Of a stretch of DNA of 64,000 nt, positions 10,388 to 22,189 are shown one piece after another (position 1 is the stretch's first letter; every line of letters starts with the position of its first letter). Source of the stretch: Corythucha ciliata (taxonomy: Eukaryota > Arthropoda > Insecta > Hemiptera > Tingidae). The translations under genes were made by a program, and so were the position numbers. The stretch lies in NCBI GenBank assembly GCA_038030265.1, contig CM075941.1:12276001-12340000 (forward strand). The letters are read 5' to 3'. A model generated the notes under the pieces. That model worked only from the letters and a program-made list of their open reading frames with translations, made no database searches and was not told the origin of the DNA.

Positions 10388-13300
10388 CTTTGATCTTACA
10401 GAAAAATCTGTGAAACAACCTTGCTCCCTTTGAAATTGGAGATACTTGACCCTATCGTCCACTCCTTCACATCCCTACCCCGGAAATTTTTCCCTGGAAT
10501 TAGAGACACGATATTTTAGCCAATAAAATCCTCCCCTCCCCCCCACACACACAGGTAAACAAGACGATTCCCATCTTTAAACAAGAGTGGCGGTGCGTCG
10601 TTTCTGCTTCTGATAGAAAGAGAGCCTCCGGCGCTTGAGAAGTACGAAATAAGGAAAAAGGCTCGAATGAAATTAATCTAGCGTGAACCGTCTCTTTCAA
10701 TAGCTGAAGCTATTGTCTGAGAGTGTTTCGAGGTGAAGAAGAGGGGGTGGAGGATGAGGTTGAGGTTCAATTACAGGGAAGAATGAGTTGGAAGGGGGTG
10801 TGTGGGTGGGGGTGAGAAAATCGGTAGGCAAGCTGTCAAGATGAGGAAGGAGAGCTTTTTCCCCAACGAAAAACAATCCTTTCTTTAAGGGATGAATGAA
10901 ACAAGGGTAGAAAAAAACAGCTTTAAACGAAAGAATAACTGGGTTTGAAGGGTTGTGGGAAGAGGTGGTTGGGGGTGGATTGAAGTGCATCTTTTCTTTC
11001 AAGTGACGATGATGGTGGTGGGGGACCTCTTTGGATTCAAGGACCATTTAACCGCGGAACACTCAGTGTATAGTACAGGGGGTGGTGGAAAAGTAACCCC
11101 CGGACCTCCGCGACAGTTTTATTGTGCTACTCTCCTCCGACCATTCTTTGCTGCTGCAATTCTCTGGAATCATTCCACCCTACGTAATGAGACAAACAGC
11201 TTAGAGCGGTTATTTTAGACAAAGGCTTAGGGCTCAATTTTATTGCTGGGGGGGGGGAGGACGCCCATTAAAAGGAATTTAAAATGACAATTTTCAAAAT
11301 GAGGCTTTTCTGTTTTCTAAAATAGCGGAAATGTACACGTTAAAAATGGCGTCCTTTGTTGTTCTTAAGTCCTAGTGAGTTTTCCTGGTAAAACGGATTC
11401 AAACTTGAAACAAGAACAGCTTCCTTGTTGTCACACGGTGTTGAGGAAGGGGGGGAATGGCAATTCACTTAAAGATGCAAAACACGAACAAAAGAAACAG
11501 AATTATGGCAGAAGGCTGAGAAACAGCGTTCTCGTGAATGTGTGAGTTGCTTCAACGCTACCTCTCACAACGCCCACACACAAAAAAAACGAATTTAGGG
11601 GAGATCCCGGTAGTAGAATGTAGACGCTGGGACGAAATTCCCAAAGCATTGTATACAATTACGTGTTCAAGCCACCTGTCCCTCCTCCATCCCAAACACT
11701 CACACACTGCCCTTTTTACAATCTTCCAACCCTTGAGCCATTCACAAATGAATTGATTTAGGCCCCTCACCACTGCCCCCCACTCACTGTGACCCGCACC
11801 ACAATGTCACAGACGTCCAGCCCACTTTTTTTTTGTCTTTTTTTTTTCTCTCAAAATTATTTCACCCCTGGGGTGTGGTTTTAAAATCCCGATAACCCTT
11901 TGTCGGTCGAGAATATACCACCGGTGTGGGCTAAAAACGTGGGAGGAGGAGTGAGACTGGGTTAAAGCTAACCTGATTTGAAATCACATCGACATGGCTT
12001 ACAATTTTATTAAGTCCGGGCCACGATGGGATGGCCACGAGGGGATGGCCCCTTCCCATTTACGCCATAAATAATGTTTTTAAAGTTATAATAACTGGAA
12101 AAGAGGTAAAAACATTTAAAATAAATTGTCTATCATTTAATTTTCATCAATTCATTCGAATACCTACTTTAATTGATCAATTAATTTACAAAACGAACTA
12201 CATAATCATTATTTTGTTTTACCCCCATCAAGAGTGCGTAACAATAGTAATAGAGAAAGCGACGGAGTTAAATTACTAGGAATTTCTAGTATCATCGGCA
12301 TAAAAGCCGGGTGGTAGGGGTGGACCCTTTTTTCTCTTCCTGGCGCTTGAATTTTCTACGTAGCAATAATACATTTATACTCCGACGAGACTGTGTGTCT
12401 AAATTCTATCCTGATGAATAAAAATATTTCCTGTAAAACGAGTTACCCGTTTGGAAAATGAAGACTGTGACCATGATGAGGGGGGGGGAAGGATCGCGGT
12501 GGTGGGGATTGAGAAGATTGTGAGACAAGGAGTCTCTCGAACTAAATCCTGAAAGAGGGAGGACAACCACTTAAAACGAGATAAAGACGTAGAAGGAGTT
12601 GGATTCACTCTTATTCTTTCTCAGTCTCTCGCGTTTTTATCCTTTTTTTTTATCTTTCTGGCTGGAAACAGAGCTTAATCTTCTTTAAAGCTAACAGAGA
12701 GGCTAGGACTAGTATTAGAACTATTTCCAAGGCTTTGAAATAGCCTTCGACGGAGAGAGAGAGATAGCGAGAGAGAAAAAAAAGGTGAAAAATATTGAAC
12801 TTCACGGTCAAGGGTTCTATGGGTAGGCAACGACCCGCACGACTCTTCAGTCTTGAAGAGGTGGTCGAACCAACACCACCCGAGCCGAGTTAAAGTATTT
12901 TTATTTAGTAATGGGCACCGATCAACCAAAATAAAAAAAATTAAGAGTTTTTGCACATTTATGTAGTCAAATTTGGGAAATAAGTCTCAATTTACTGGTC
13001 TATTGGCGGCGGAATGCAATAGGTTTCACATTAACATGGGCACAAATGTCAACTGGGATAGGGTTGCCAGATAGCCAAGGCTCTTCGCCCGGAGATACAC
13101 ATATTATAAGGTGGAAGAAGGAAGGGATTACGTATGTACATATCGACATCTGATCACCTGAAGGGCACTATTTGAACACAAGGGCCAACATGGACTAATT
13201 GGAACAAAGCGCGAATGTAAAAGCAGTTGAGGGTCCAAAATCGGTGGGGACAATGGGTTAGTGCTTCTTGACGGTGGATTCGCATGCGAATGCGATCCAC

Positions 13301-14079
13301 TAGATCGTCGAGAGGAAGGGAGGGGGTTAGGAAGATTCGTCTCTCTAACGAAGTAAGTCAAATCATGACAAATATGTTTATGAAATATGTTGTCTCCACA
13401 CGTGTTATATTTTCTAACCAGAACTGGTTTTCCGCCTACTTTGAGGCCACCCTCAGTGATTCTATCTATCTTCTATCTTTAAGATAGAACCACTGTCTTC
13501 TATCTCTAAGATAGAACCACTGAGGATGGCCTCAAAGTAGGCGGAAAACCGGTTCTGGTTAGAAAATAAAACACGTGTGGAGACAACATATTTCATAAAC
13601 ATATTTGTCACAACGAAAACCACACAATGTCGCCGTCAAGAAATGTAAGTCAAATCACGTAACTCAAATTATAGGACCCAACATTGTATCATTGTAACTG
13701 TCTTTTCAACAATTTAAAATAATGAAATAATCAATTAGGCAGCCCCTGTCATGAATGTCGGGTAAGGTAAATGTTATTGGTTGGGTGGAAGGTGGGGGAC
13801 AAGAAAGGCGGGAGAGAACGCCATCTGGGACAACACGTTAACTTAATTCAGTTAAGTCCCCGTTTAGGGAGAACTGTAGTTTCTTAAGCCTTATGGGTGC
13901 TAACACCCTCCCTCGCACTTAACTCCAAGAATTTGGAGTAAAAAAAAAAAAAACAACAACAACAAGCGAGAAAATAATGTTGGCTATTCTGAGACGTTTT
14001 GTGCAGTCGCTAGGGATGGTCGTTTTTGGTAGGTAGGATGGGTGGGTGGGAATCAAGTCCGAAAAGGGACGAAAACGCC
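10388..14079. repeat. 3.69-kb tandem duplication, copy 1
   Basis: The unit starting at TTTGATCTTACAG (10389) is repeated head to tail from 14080. The two copies align end to end with roughly 15 substitutions and about a dozen 1-5-nt length changes by eye, the latter mostly in homopolymers. A CTTT motif sits at all three boundaries (10388, 14079, 17766), consistent with a microhomology-mediated duplication. No protein gene is recognised inside; the open frames of 60-116 codons have no domains and some are disrupted by length changes between copies. Each unit holds one long fold-back. Near-identity could also be an assembly join of two alleles. Confidence 0.95.
13366..13610. repeat. 245-bp fold-back (long inverted repeat) in copy 1
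   Basis: Two arms of about 102 bp (13366-13467 and 13509-13610) are nearly exact reverse complements, starting TGACAAATATG and ending CATATTTGTCA. The loop holds a 27-bp tandem duplication of a smaller palindrome, TTCTATCTTTAAGATAGAA. The 13-bp sequence GTAAGTCAAATCA flanks the element at 13353-13365 and again at 13645-13657. A short outer pair, TTCTTGACGG (13265) and CCGTCAAGAA (13633), extends the symmetry. No coding content. It behaves like a fold-back or MITE; superfamily unknown. Confidence 0.8.
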
Positions 14080-17000
14080 TTTGATCTTACAGAAAAATCT
14101 GTGAAACAACCTTGCTCCCTTTGAAATTGGAGATACTTGACCCTATCGTCCACTCCTTCACATCCCTACCCCGGAAATTTTTCCTGGAATTAGAGACACG
14201 ATATTTTAGCCAATAAAATCCTCCCCTCCCCCCCACACACACAGGTAAACAAGACGATTCCCATCTTTAAACAAGAGTGGCGGTGCGTCGTTTCTGTTTC
14301 TGATAGAAAGAGAGCCCCCGGCGCTTGAGAAGTACGAAATAAGGAAAAAGGCTCGAATGAAATTAATCTAGCGTGAACCGTCTCTTTCAATAGCTGAAGC
14401 TATTGTCTGAGAGTGTTTCGAGGTGAAGAAGAGGGGGTGGGGGATGAGGTTGAGGTTCAATTACAGGGAAGAATGAGTTGGAAGGGGGTGTGTGGGTGGG
14501 GGTGAGAAAATCGGTAGGCAAGCTGTCAAGATGAGGAAGGAGAGCTTTTTCCCCAACGAAAAACAATCCTTTCTTTAAGGGATGAATGAAACAAGGGTAG
14601 AAAAAAACAGCTTTAAACGAAAGAATAACTGGGTTTGAAGGGTTGTGGGGAAGAGGTGGTTGGGGGTGGATTGAAGTGCATCTTTTCTTTCAAGTGACGA
14701 TGATGGTGGTGGGGGACCTCTTTGGATTCAAGGACCATTTAACCGCGGAACACTCGGTGTATAGTACAGGGGGTGGTGGAAAAGTAACCCCCGGACCTCC
14801 GCGACAGTTTTATTGTGCTACTCTCCTCCGACCATTCTTTGCTGCTGCAATTCTCTGGAATCATTCCACCCTACGAGACAAACAGCTTAGTGCGGTTATT
14901 TTAGACAAAGGCTTAGGGCTCAATTTTATTGCTGGGGGGGGGGGAGGACGCCCATTAAAAGGAATTTAAAATGACAATTTTCAAAATGAGGCTTTTCTGT
15001 TTTCTAAAATAGCGGAAATGTACACGTTAAAAATGGCGTCCTTTGTTGTTCTTAAGTCCTAGTGAGTTTTCCTGGTAAAACGGATTCAAACTTGAAACAA
15101 GAACAGCTTCCTTGTTGTCACACGGTGTTGAGGAAGGGGGAGAATGACAATTCACTTAAAGATGCAAAACACGAACAAAAGAAACAGAATTATGACAGAA
15201 GGCTGAGAAACAGCGTTCTCGTGAATGTGTGAGTTGCTTCAACGCTACCTCTCACAACGCCCACACACAAAAAAAAACGAATTTAGGGGAGATCCCGGTA
15301 GTAGAATGTAGACGCTGGGACGAAATTCCCAAAGCATTGTATACAATTACGTGTTCAAGCCACCTGTCCCTCCTCCATCCCAAACACTCACACACTGCCC
15401 TTTTTACAATCTTCCAACCCTTGAGCCATTCACAAATGAATTGATTTAGGCCCCTCACCACTGCCCCCCACTCACTGTGACCCGCACCACAATGTCACAG
15501 ACGTCCAGCCCACTTTTTTTTTGTCTTTTTTTTTCTCTCAAAATTATTTCACCCCTGGGGTGTGGTTTTAAAATCCCGATAACCCTTTGTCGGTCGAGAA
15601 TATACCACCGGTGTGGGCTAAAAACGTGGGAGGAGGAGTGAGACTGGGTTAAAGCTAACCTGATTTGAAATCACATCGACATGGCTTACAATTTTATTAA
15701 GTCCGGGCCACGATGGGATGGCCACGAGGGGATGGCCCCTTCCCATTTACGCCATAAATAATGTTTTTAAAGTTATAATAACTGGAAAAGAGGTAAAAAC
15801 ATTCAAAATAAATTGTCTATCATTTAATTTTCATCAATTCATTCGAATACCTACTTTAATTGATCAATTAATTTACAAAACGAACTACATAATCATTATG
15901 TTGTTTTACCCCCATCAAGAGTGCGTAACAATAGTAATAGAGAAAGCGACGGAGTTAAATTACTAGGAATTTCTAGTATCATCGGCATAAAAGCCGGGTG
16001 GTAGGGGTGGACCCTTTTTTCTCTTCCTGGCGCTTGAATTTTCTACGTAGCAATAATACATTTATACTCCGACGAGACTGTGTGTCTAAATTCTATCCTG
16101 ATGAATAAAAATATTTCCTGTAAAACGAGTTACCCGTTTGGAAAATGAAGACTGTGACCATGATGAGGGGGGGGGGAAGGATCGCGGTGGTGGGGATTGA
16201 GAAGATTGTGAGACAAGGAGTCTCTCGAACTAAATCCTGAAAGAGGGAGGACAACCACTTAAAACGAGATAAAGACGTAGAAGGAGTTGGATTCACTCGT
16301 ATTCTTTCTCAGTCTCTCGCGTTTTTATCCTTTTTTTTTATCTTTCTGGCTGGAAACAGAGCTTAATCTTCTTTAAAGCTAACAGAGAGGCTAGGACTAG
16401 TATTAGAACTATTTCCAAGGCTTTGAAATAGCCTTCGACGGAGAGAGAGAGATAGCGAGAGAGAAAAAAAAGGTGAAAAATATTGAACTTCACGGTCAAG
16501 GGTTCTATGGGTAGGCAACGACCCGCACGACTCTTCAGTCTTGAAGAGGTGGTCGAACCAACACCACCCGAGCCGAGTTAAAGTATTTTTATTTAGTAAT
16601 GGGCACCGATCAACCAAAATAAAAAAAATTAAGAGTTTTTGCACATTTATGTAGTCAAATTTGGGAAATAAGTCTCAATTTACTGGTCTATTGGCGGCGG
16701 AATGCAATAGGTTTCACATTAACATGGGCACAAATGTCAACTGGGATAGGGTTGCCAGATAGCCAAGGCTCTTCGCCCGGAGATACACATATTATAAGGT
16801 GGAAGAAGGAAGGGATTACGTATGTACATATCGACATCTGATCACCTGAAGGGCACTATTTGAACACAAGGGCCAACATGGACTAATTGGAACAAAGCGC
16901 GAATGTAAAAGCAGTTGAGGGTCCAAAATCGGTGGGGACAATGGGTTAGTGCTTCTTGACGGTGGATTCGCATGCGAATGCGATCCACTAGATCGTCGAG

Positions 17001-17766
17001 AGGAAGGGAGGGGGTTAGGAAGATTCGTCTCTCTAACGAAGTAAGTCAAATCATGACAAATATGTTTATGAAATATGTTGTCTCCACACGTGTTATATTT
17101 TCTAACCAGAACTGGTTTTCCGCCTACTTTGAGGCCACCCTCAGTGATTCTATCTATCTTCTATCTTTAAGATAGAACCACTGTCTTCTATCTCTAAGAT
17201 AGAACCACTGAGGATGGCCTCAAAGTAGGCGGAAAACCGGTTCTGGTTAGAAAATAAAACACGTGTGGAGACAACATATTTCATAAACATATTTGTCACA
17301 ACGAAAACCACACAATGTCGCCGTCAAGAAATGTAAGTCAAATCACGTAACTCAAATTATAGGACCCAACATTGTATCATTGTAACTGTCTTTTCAACAA
17401 TTTAAAATAATGAAATAATCAATTAGGCAGCCCCTGTCATGAATGTCGGGTAAGGTAAACGTTATTGGTTGGGTGGAAGGTGGGGGACAAGAAAGGCGGG
17501 AGAGAACGCCATCTGGGACAACACGTTAACTTAATTCAGTTAAGTCCCCGTTTAGGGAGAACTGTAGTTTCTTAAGCCTTATGGGTGCCAACACCCTCCC
17601 TCGCACTTAACTCCAAGAATTTGGAGTAAAAAAAAAAAAACAACAACAACAAGCGAGAAAATAATGTTGGCTATTCTGAGACGTTTTGTGCAGTCGCTAG
17701 GGATGGTCGTTTTTGGTAGGTAGGATGGGTGGGTGGGAATCAAGTCCGAAAAGGGACGAAAACGCC
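14080..17766. repeat. 3.69-kb tandem duplication, copy 2
   Basis: Second unit of the tandem pair, 4 nt shorter than the first because of small length changes (for example loss of TAATG after CCACCCTACG near 14875, and shorter or longer G, A and T runs). After 17769 the sequence becomes unique (CCAAGAAAAGAGCG). Confidence 0.95.
17054..17298. repeat. 245-bp fold-back in copy 2
   Basis: Same structure as at 13366-13610: arms near-identical, loop with two small palindromes, no visible change in the arms between copies. Confidence 0.8.
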
Positions 17767-17769
17767 TTT

Positions 17770-19305
17770 CCAAGAAAAGAGCGTGAGACCGTTTTGGTGG
17801 AGAAGGGTTGAAGGGAAGAACTTTAAACCCCTCCCCCTCTTTTCACACCTAAAAACTTCTCACTGTCAGCTTTGAAAATTGCCTTTCTCTACCCTTCAAG
17901 GGCGAGATATTTTGACGGTTCAAGGATTGTCAATCGAAAAAAAAAAAAAAAAAGGGCGAGTTAAGACCAACTCTTCCTGGTTCGTTCACTCCTCCTTGAC
18001 ACTTATATTTAACTGCGTGATGAGAAGGGATTTCTGACTTAGAAAAAGTTTTTCTACTGTAAGGGATGGTGGTGGGGGGCCTTAAATCAAGCGAACGTTT
18101 TTTTCAAAGGGTGCGTTTTCGCTTCCAAAATAGACGTGCTCCTCAAAACAGTTTTAGGACAATCTGGAGACTCAGGCACTATACAGCCCACCCCCTTAAA
18201 GTCCCAAGAGTTCATGGGGTTCTTCCTATACCTGGAAAGAATGAATGATTCAATTAACTAAACCCCTCCTCCGCGGATATCATATATTGGATGAATCATC
18301 TTTCGTATTAAAAAAAAAAATCGAACTTCTATCAACCCCCCTCCGCCCGCACTTCTGCCTTTTTTTTTGCATCGATCCTGCGAGAGTGGATTTATACCTT
18401 TTTTTTCGGATGAAAAATAATGGAAACAATACAATTACCTAGGATTATGACTGGTTTGGTTGCCCTTTTCAATTATATTTGCCTCTTCCGCCCACTGGTA
18501 TAGCTATGAATCCATGGGAGTGGGTTCCTAAAAGGGATTAGCCGTAATAACTGATAGACTATACGTGGGAGAAATCCATCGCTCGGGCAAAGTGGGTTTA
18601 TGGAGGTGGATGGCTCAAAGAGGGTTGATTGGACAAACTCCCCCGGAGAAAGGAATCATCTTACTCCATTTTTACCAGTTTTTAACGGTGAATTATTTAA
18701 AAGATTCCCGGGGCAAACTTAAACAAAGAAAAAAAAACAACGTTTTATTCAGGTTTTCTATTTCTTGATTTAAGCATTGCCCTCCGACAGGAAAAAACAC
18801 TAAACCCGTCGCCTCATCACCTAACTTATTCAAAAAGAGAAAATACAACTCGGAGAACTATAATTTCCTGCACGCAATTCTATTCCGCGAGGATAAAGAA
18901 GTAGGGTGAAGGGTGAGAGTCCCGACATTTAAATTAACGCCCTCCTCCTCCTTCTGTTCTAATTAAAAAAATTCTTCTTCTCAACACACGGTGCCCTTGC
19001 TGTTTTCTGTTAAAGTTCGGCCGTTTTATTTGTTAAATCGAGATTCCTTTTGAAATTATGTGTTGCTAAGCGGTGAGGGGTTGGATGTTGTTATTTATTT
19101 ATTTTTCGGCAGGGTGACGTATATTTCCCGCCATATAGTGGCCCCCTATAGCTATTAAACTCTTCGAATTGATGAATGTTAGGGAAAAATTGATGGTGGG
19201 GGGGGGGGTTTGCGGAGTAATTGAAAGGGCGACAAAAAATATTGTGACACCGGCCAGGTGTTAATTTTATTGTTAATGGGATTTTGACCGGTCCAAATAT
19301 TTCGC
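17770..19305. other. Non-coding unique DNA
   Basis: No gene or element recognised. Contains an A run (17938-17953) and a G run near 19199-19208. Confidence 0.55.
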
Positions 19306-19711
19306 GGGTTGCCCAATACGCTATAGAAAAGTCAATTTTCTCATATTCTCGTTAGGAAATTAATTCGCGGGTTCTTTGACCAGAAAAAGTAATTCCGCGG
19401 GTTTTCGCCGGTTTTTCTTACAAAAACCGCAATTTCGCTAACTAAAAAGCAATTTCTCGATTTCGATCGAATCTGCGGATTTTATCAAATTGTTCCGTGA
19501 ATTAGCGATTTTCTTCATTTTAGCCGCAAATTATCGCTTTACTGAGTTTTAGTCGCGTATTAGCGTATTTTCTAATATTGATCTACGAATTAGCGTTTTC
19601 GATGTCCAGTTTACCTGTATACGAAGGAGCGCTCTTACTTCGCACTTTAGCGGTGTTTGAGCGCTTTAACTCAATGTCATCCTAGAATTTACTGATTTTT
19701 CTGTCATTTAG
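19306..19711 (-). repeat. Family A satellite, reverse orientation
   Basis: Units such as GAATTAGCGATTTTCTTCAT and TTTTAGCCGC, the reverse complement of the family A consensus CGCTAATTCGCGGCTAAAAT with an A-rich tail. Highly diverged, about 30 bp per unit. Confidence 0.55.
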
Positions 19712-20110
19712 CGCAGCGCGCATTGTGTACTTTGGTTTAGCTCAATCACTCATTGCTTATGTAGTCTAGCATGGGGTAGTGTGTGTACGTCTAGCCTTAA
19801 AGTGTTACAAAGTACGCAGAATTCCCTGATAAGGATACTCTTCAAGAAACCTTTTCGATATAGTCCCAGATGGCTGTATTGTGAACTTAAAATCCGAAAA
19901 ATAAAACAAATAGTTTTGCTGAATTCTTGTCTTGAGGTTTATAATCTGGAATTAAGGAGGAACACTTGTGTAGGGTGAGTCATTTACGTACTACAGACCG
20001 TCCCAACATAAGACTCCCAAAGATTAACTGTGAGCTTTACAGAAGAAGTGCGTATTCATCGGCCTTAACCCTTTTTTTACGAACAAAATATAAATATTAA
20101 TAGTTTCAAT
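19712..20110 (+). pseudogene. LINE reverse-transcriptase C-terminal fragment (CR1/Jockey-like)
   Basis: The open frame from 19712 reads LWFSSITHCLCSLAWGS, then SLKVLQSTQNSLIRILF, then WLYCELKIRKIKQ, ending at a stop near 19975. This order, 'syl.YgilaWG', 'L..LQ..QN..+Ri.f' and 'l+i..l', is the conserved tail that follows the reverse-transcriptase catalytic core in CR1- and Jockey-type LINEs. After a frameshift the match resumes as TDRPNIRLPKINCELYRRSA (19993-20052), which fits the usual 'R....l.lP......rS..Y' block. The Tyr usually before 'gi..WG' is replaced, and stop plus frameshift show it is dead. A family A array precedes it and a MITE follows. Confidence 0.75.
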
Positions 20111-20151
20111 TCTTTCTCCCAGTTTAAAAAATGTGTTAAGTTTATGATTTA

Positions 20152-20299
20152 GGCCCATTTTCACCAACAAAATTGATCTCGTTTAAAGTTGATCGTGATT
20201 AGTTGCCAATAACGACCCATGTGAATTCTGATACAAGTGTTTACATTGTAATCGTGATTATTTGTTGATCTTGGTTTAAGAAGTTGGTGAAATCGGGCC
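20152..20299. mobile_element. Harbinger-like MITE, 148 bp, TTA target duplication
   Basis: Terminal inverted repeats are GGCCCATTTTCACCAAC at the left and GGCCCGATTTCACCAAC read inward from the right (15 of 17 identical). They are flanked by TTA at 20149-20151 and 20300-20302. GG-starting ends and a 3-bp TWA duplication are the signature of PIF/Harbinger-derived MITEs. No coding content. Confidence 0.7.
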
Positions 20300-20308
20300 T
20301 TAGTGTTT

Positions 20309-21272
20309 CAGTGCCGCCCAGCTAAATGCTAATACTAAATTTAAGCCAAACCAGCTTATTTCATGTTAATTAACTAAAATTTTGGTCAACCAACTCCACG
20401 AGGGAGCACAAGCTTTTTCTAGCTTAATCCCCCGTGGCCATGCAACACTTCTGTTTTAAAATTTTCACCTATAATTATTGTATTTGGCAATAAATAAATA
20501 AATTCTCAGTTTCAGCCACGTATTAGCGAGGTTTCTCGAATAGATCCGCGAATTAGGGGTTTTCTTCAATTTTGGCCACGATTCAGAACGTTTTATCAGC
20601 TTTTGCCTCGTATTATACCGGTTTGTCTCAATATTAGTCGTGAAGTTGACCCGAAAAACCATAAGTATAGCGTTTTATCAATAATTAGCTGGGCCTGCTG
20701 AGCCATTATTCACAACTTTTTCTCAATTTCATAGCCGTTAATCTGCGCTTTTCCTCAATTATATCCGTGAATTACCGTTTTTATCCATTTTTAGCCGCCA
20801 ATTTGTTCCGCTTTTCGCCTTGAATTAGCGCTTTTTGGCTGTTTAGTCGCGAAATCACTTTTTCATTTTGACCGCGTACCTGCCCCAAGATTAGCACATT
20901 AGCGCGTTTTCTCAATTTTAGCCGCCTATTTTGGGCCGTTATGAATTTGGGGTTGGCGTTTCCTTCAGATACATCAAATTGATGTATTTTTTTGTTAATT
21001 TCAGTGACCAATAAGCCACTTTTTCCCTCAATATAAGAAACGAATCAACGCTTTAAAACCTGAAAATCCCTATTTATTCATCTTTATAATTTTGGGTGCC
21101 CCCCTCTGAACGGTGGCTAGGACGACCCGCTCCTCGCCCTGTAAGCCACCATTCAAAGGGGGGAGGGGCCCTCCAAAAGCTTAAATATGAAAAAAAAATT
21201 AGGGATTTCCCCGTTTGAAAGGCGTTGATTCGTCCCTCCTCGCTCGCTACGTCACGCGTCGGTACGCTACTG
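20309..21272 (-). mobile_element. hAT-like element with internal family A array (reverse orientation)
   Basis: Reverse-orientation family A units run from about 20500 to 21060. They are followed by AACCTGAAAATCCC, then CCTCTGAACGGTGGCT (21106) and finally GGTACGCTACTG ending at 21272, which is CAGTAGCGTACC read inward. The same order (array, ACCTAAAAATC, CCTCTGAACGGTGG, end) is seen at 1.8-2.1 kb and 56.5-57.27 kb. The left limit is uncertain; CAGTGCCGCCCAGC at 20309 is only a candidate. A hairpin inside pairs TGAACGGTGGCT with AGCCACCATTCA. Confidence 0.45.
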
Positions 21273-21289
21273 AAACACCGCACGCATTG

Positions 21290-22140
21290 CTTGAGCCACA
21301 AAACGTTCTAACCACAAATTGCACGAACTAAAGACCAATTCAACCAACAAATCGCCCTATCACCAAAATTGATGAACCACAAAATGCTCAATACACACAA
21401 AATGGCTCGAACAACAAACTGATAAAATAACAAACCGTTCAAACCACAAATTGGTCGAACCACAATTCGACGGCGACGTTTGTGGTTCGGAAGGGCCAAA
21501 AGACACGACATTCGGTTTTAAAACGCGGCCATTTTGGCTATTCGCAGGAACCATAAAATTTGGCTTCTCACCACGCCAAAATCGCCGAAATTGGGTTATG
21601 AAGGAGCCAAATCCAATAAGTATGGTCCTTAAAGAGCAAAGGATCGTATAATTAAGGTATGACAGACCCAAAACAGCGAAATTTTGTTTTTAAGAGATGG
21701 AAACCCCACTAAACATTTGTGATTTGAACGAGCCGATTCCAAAAAATTTGGTTTTGAAAAAGCGAAATTTGGGTGTAAAATAGCCTTAATTGCGGTATTT
21801 GGTTTTTGAAAGAGAAAGACGCGCATGATTCGTTTTGGATCAAATATTGCAAATATTGAGCCAAACCTACGCGCACGCAGCGCAGCGCGAGTTGTTGGGT
21901 CTGGGATTTTTGGCAGAATGTTCTAGGTTCAGGATATGTGGGGGGGGGGGTGGAAGAAAGTTTACTGCCACGCCCGTCACACGCAGGCAAAAAATCGCCT
22001 CTGATTTCAAGTGTTTTGGTAACAAAAAGCAATTTCACTCACTAAAAAAAAGCAATTTCGTGGGTTTTTCTCACAGTTTGGGGATGTTTGGGGGTGGGGT
22101 GGTGGGGGTGGTTTGGGGGTGTTACTGAAAGTTGGGTTTG
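21290..22140. repeat. Family B-related satellite, mixed orientation
   Basis: At 21300-21475 there are repeats of 'CGAACCACAAATTGNNCAAACCACAAA' type. From 21500 to 21830 there are reverse family B units such as CGAAATTTGGTTTTGAA, and at 22010-22070 forward ones (AAAGCAATTTCGTGGG). The 103- and 109-codon open frames across this block (for example 21360-21671 and 21709-22038, minus strand) read repeats and are not genes. Confidence 0.5.
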
Positions 22141-22189
22141 AATCGCTATATAAAAACTAAATTTTGGGGAGTTTGCTCACGAAAAAATA

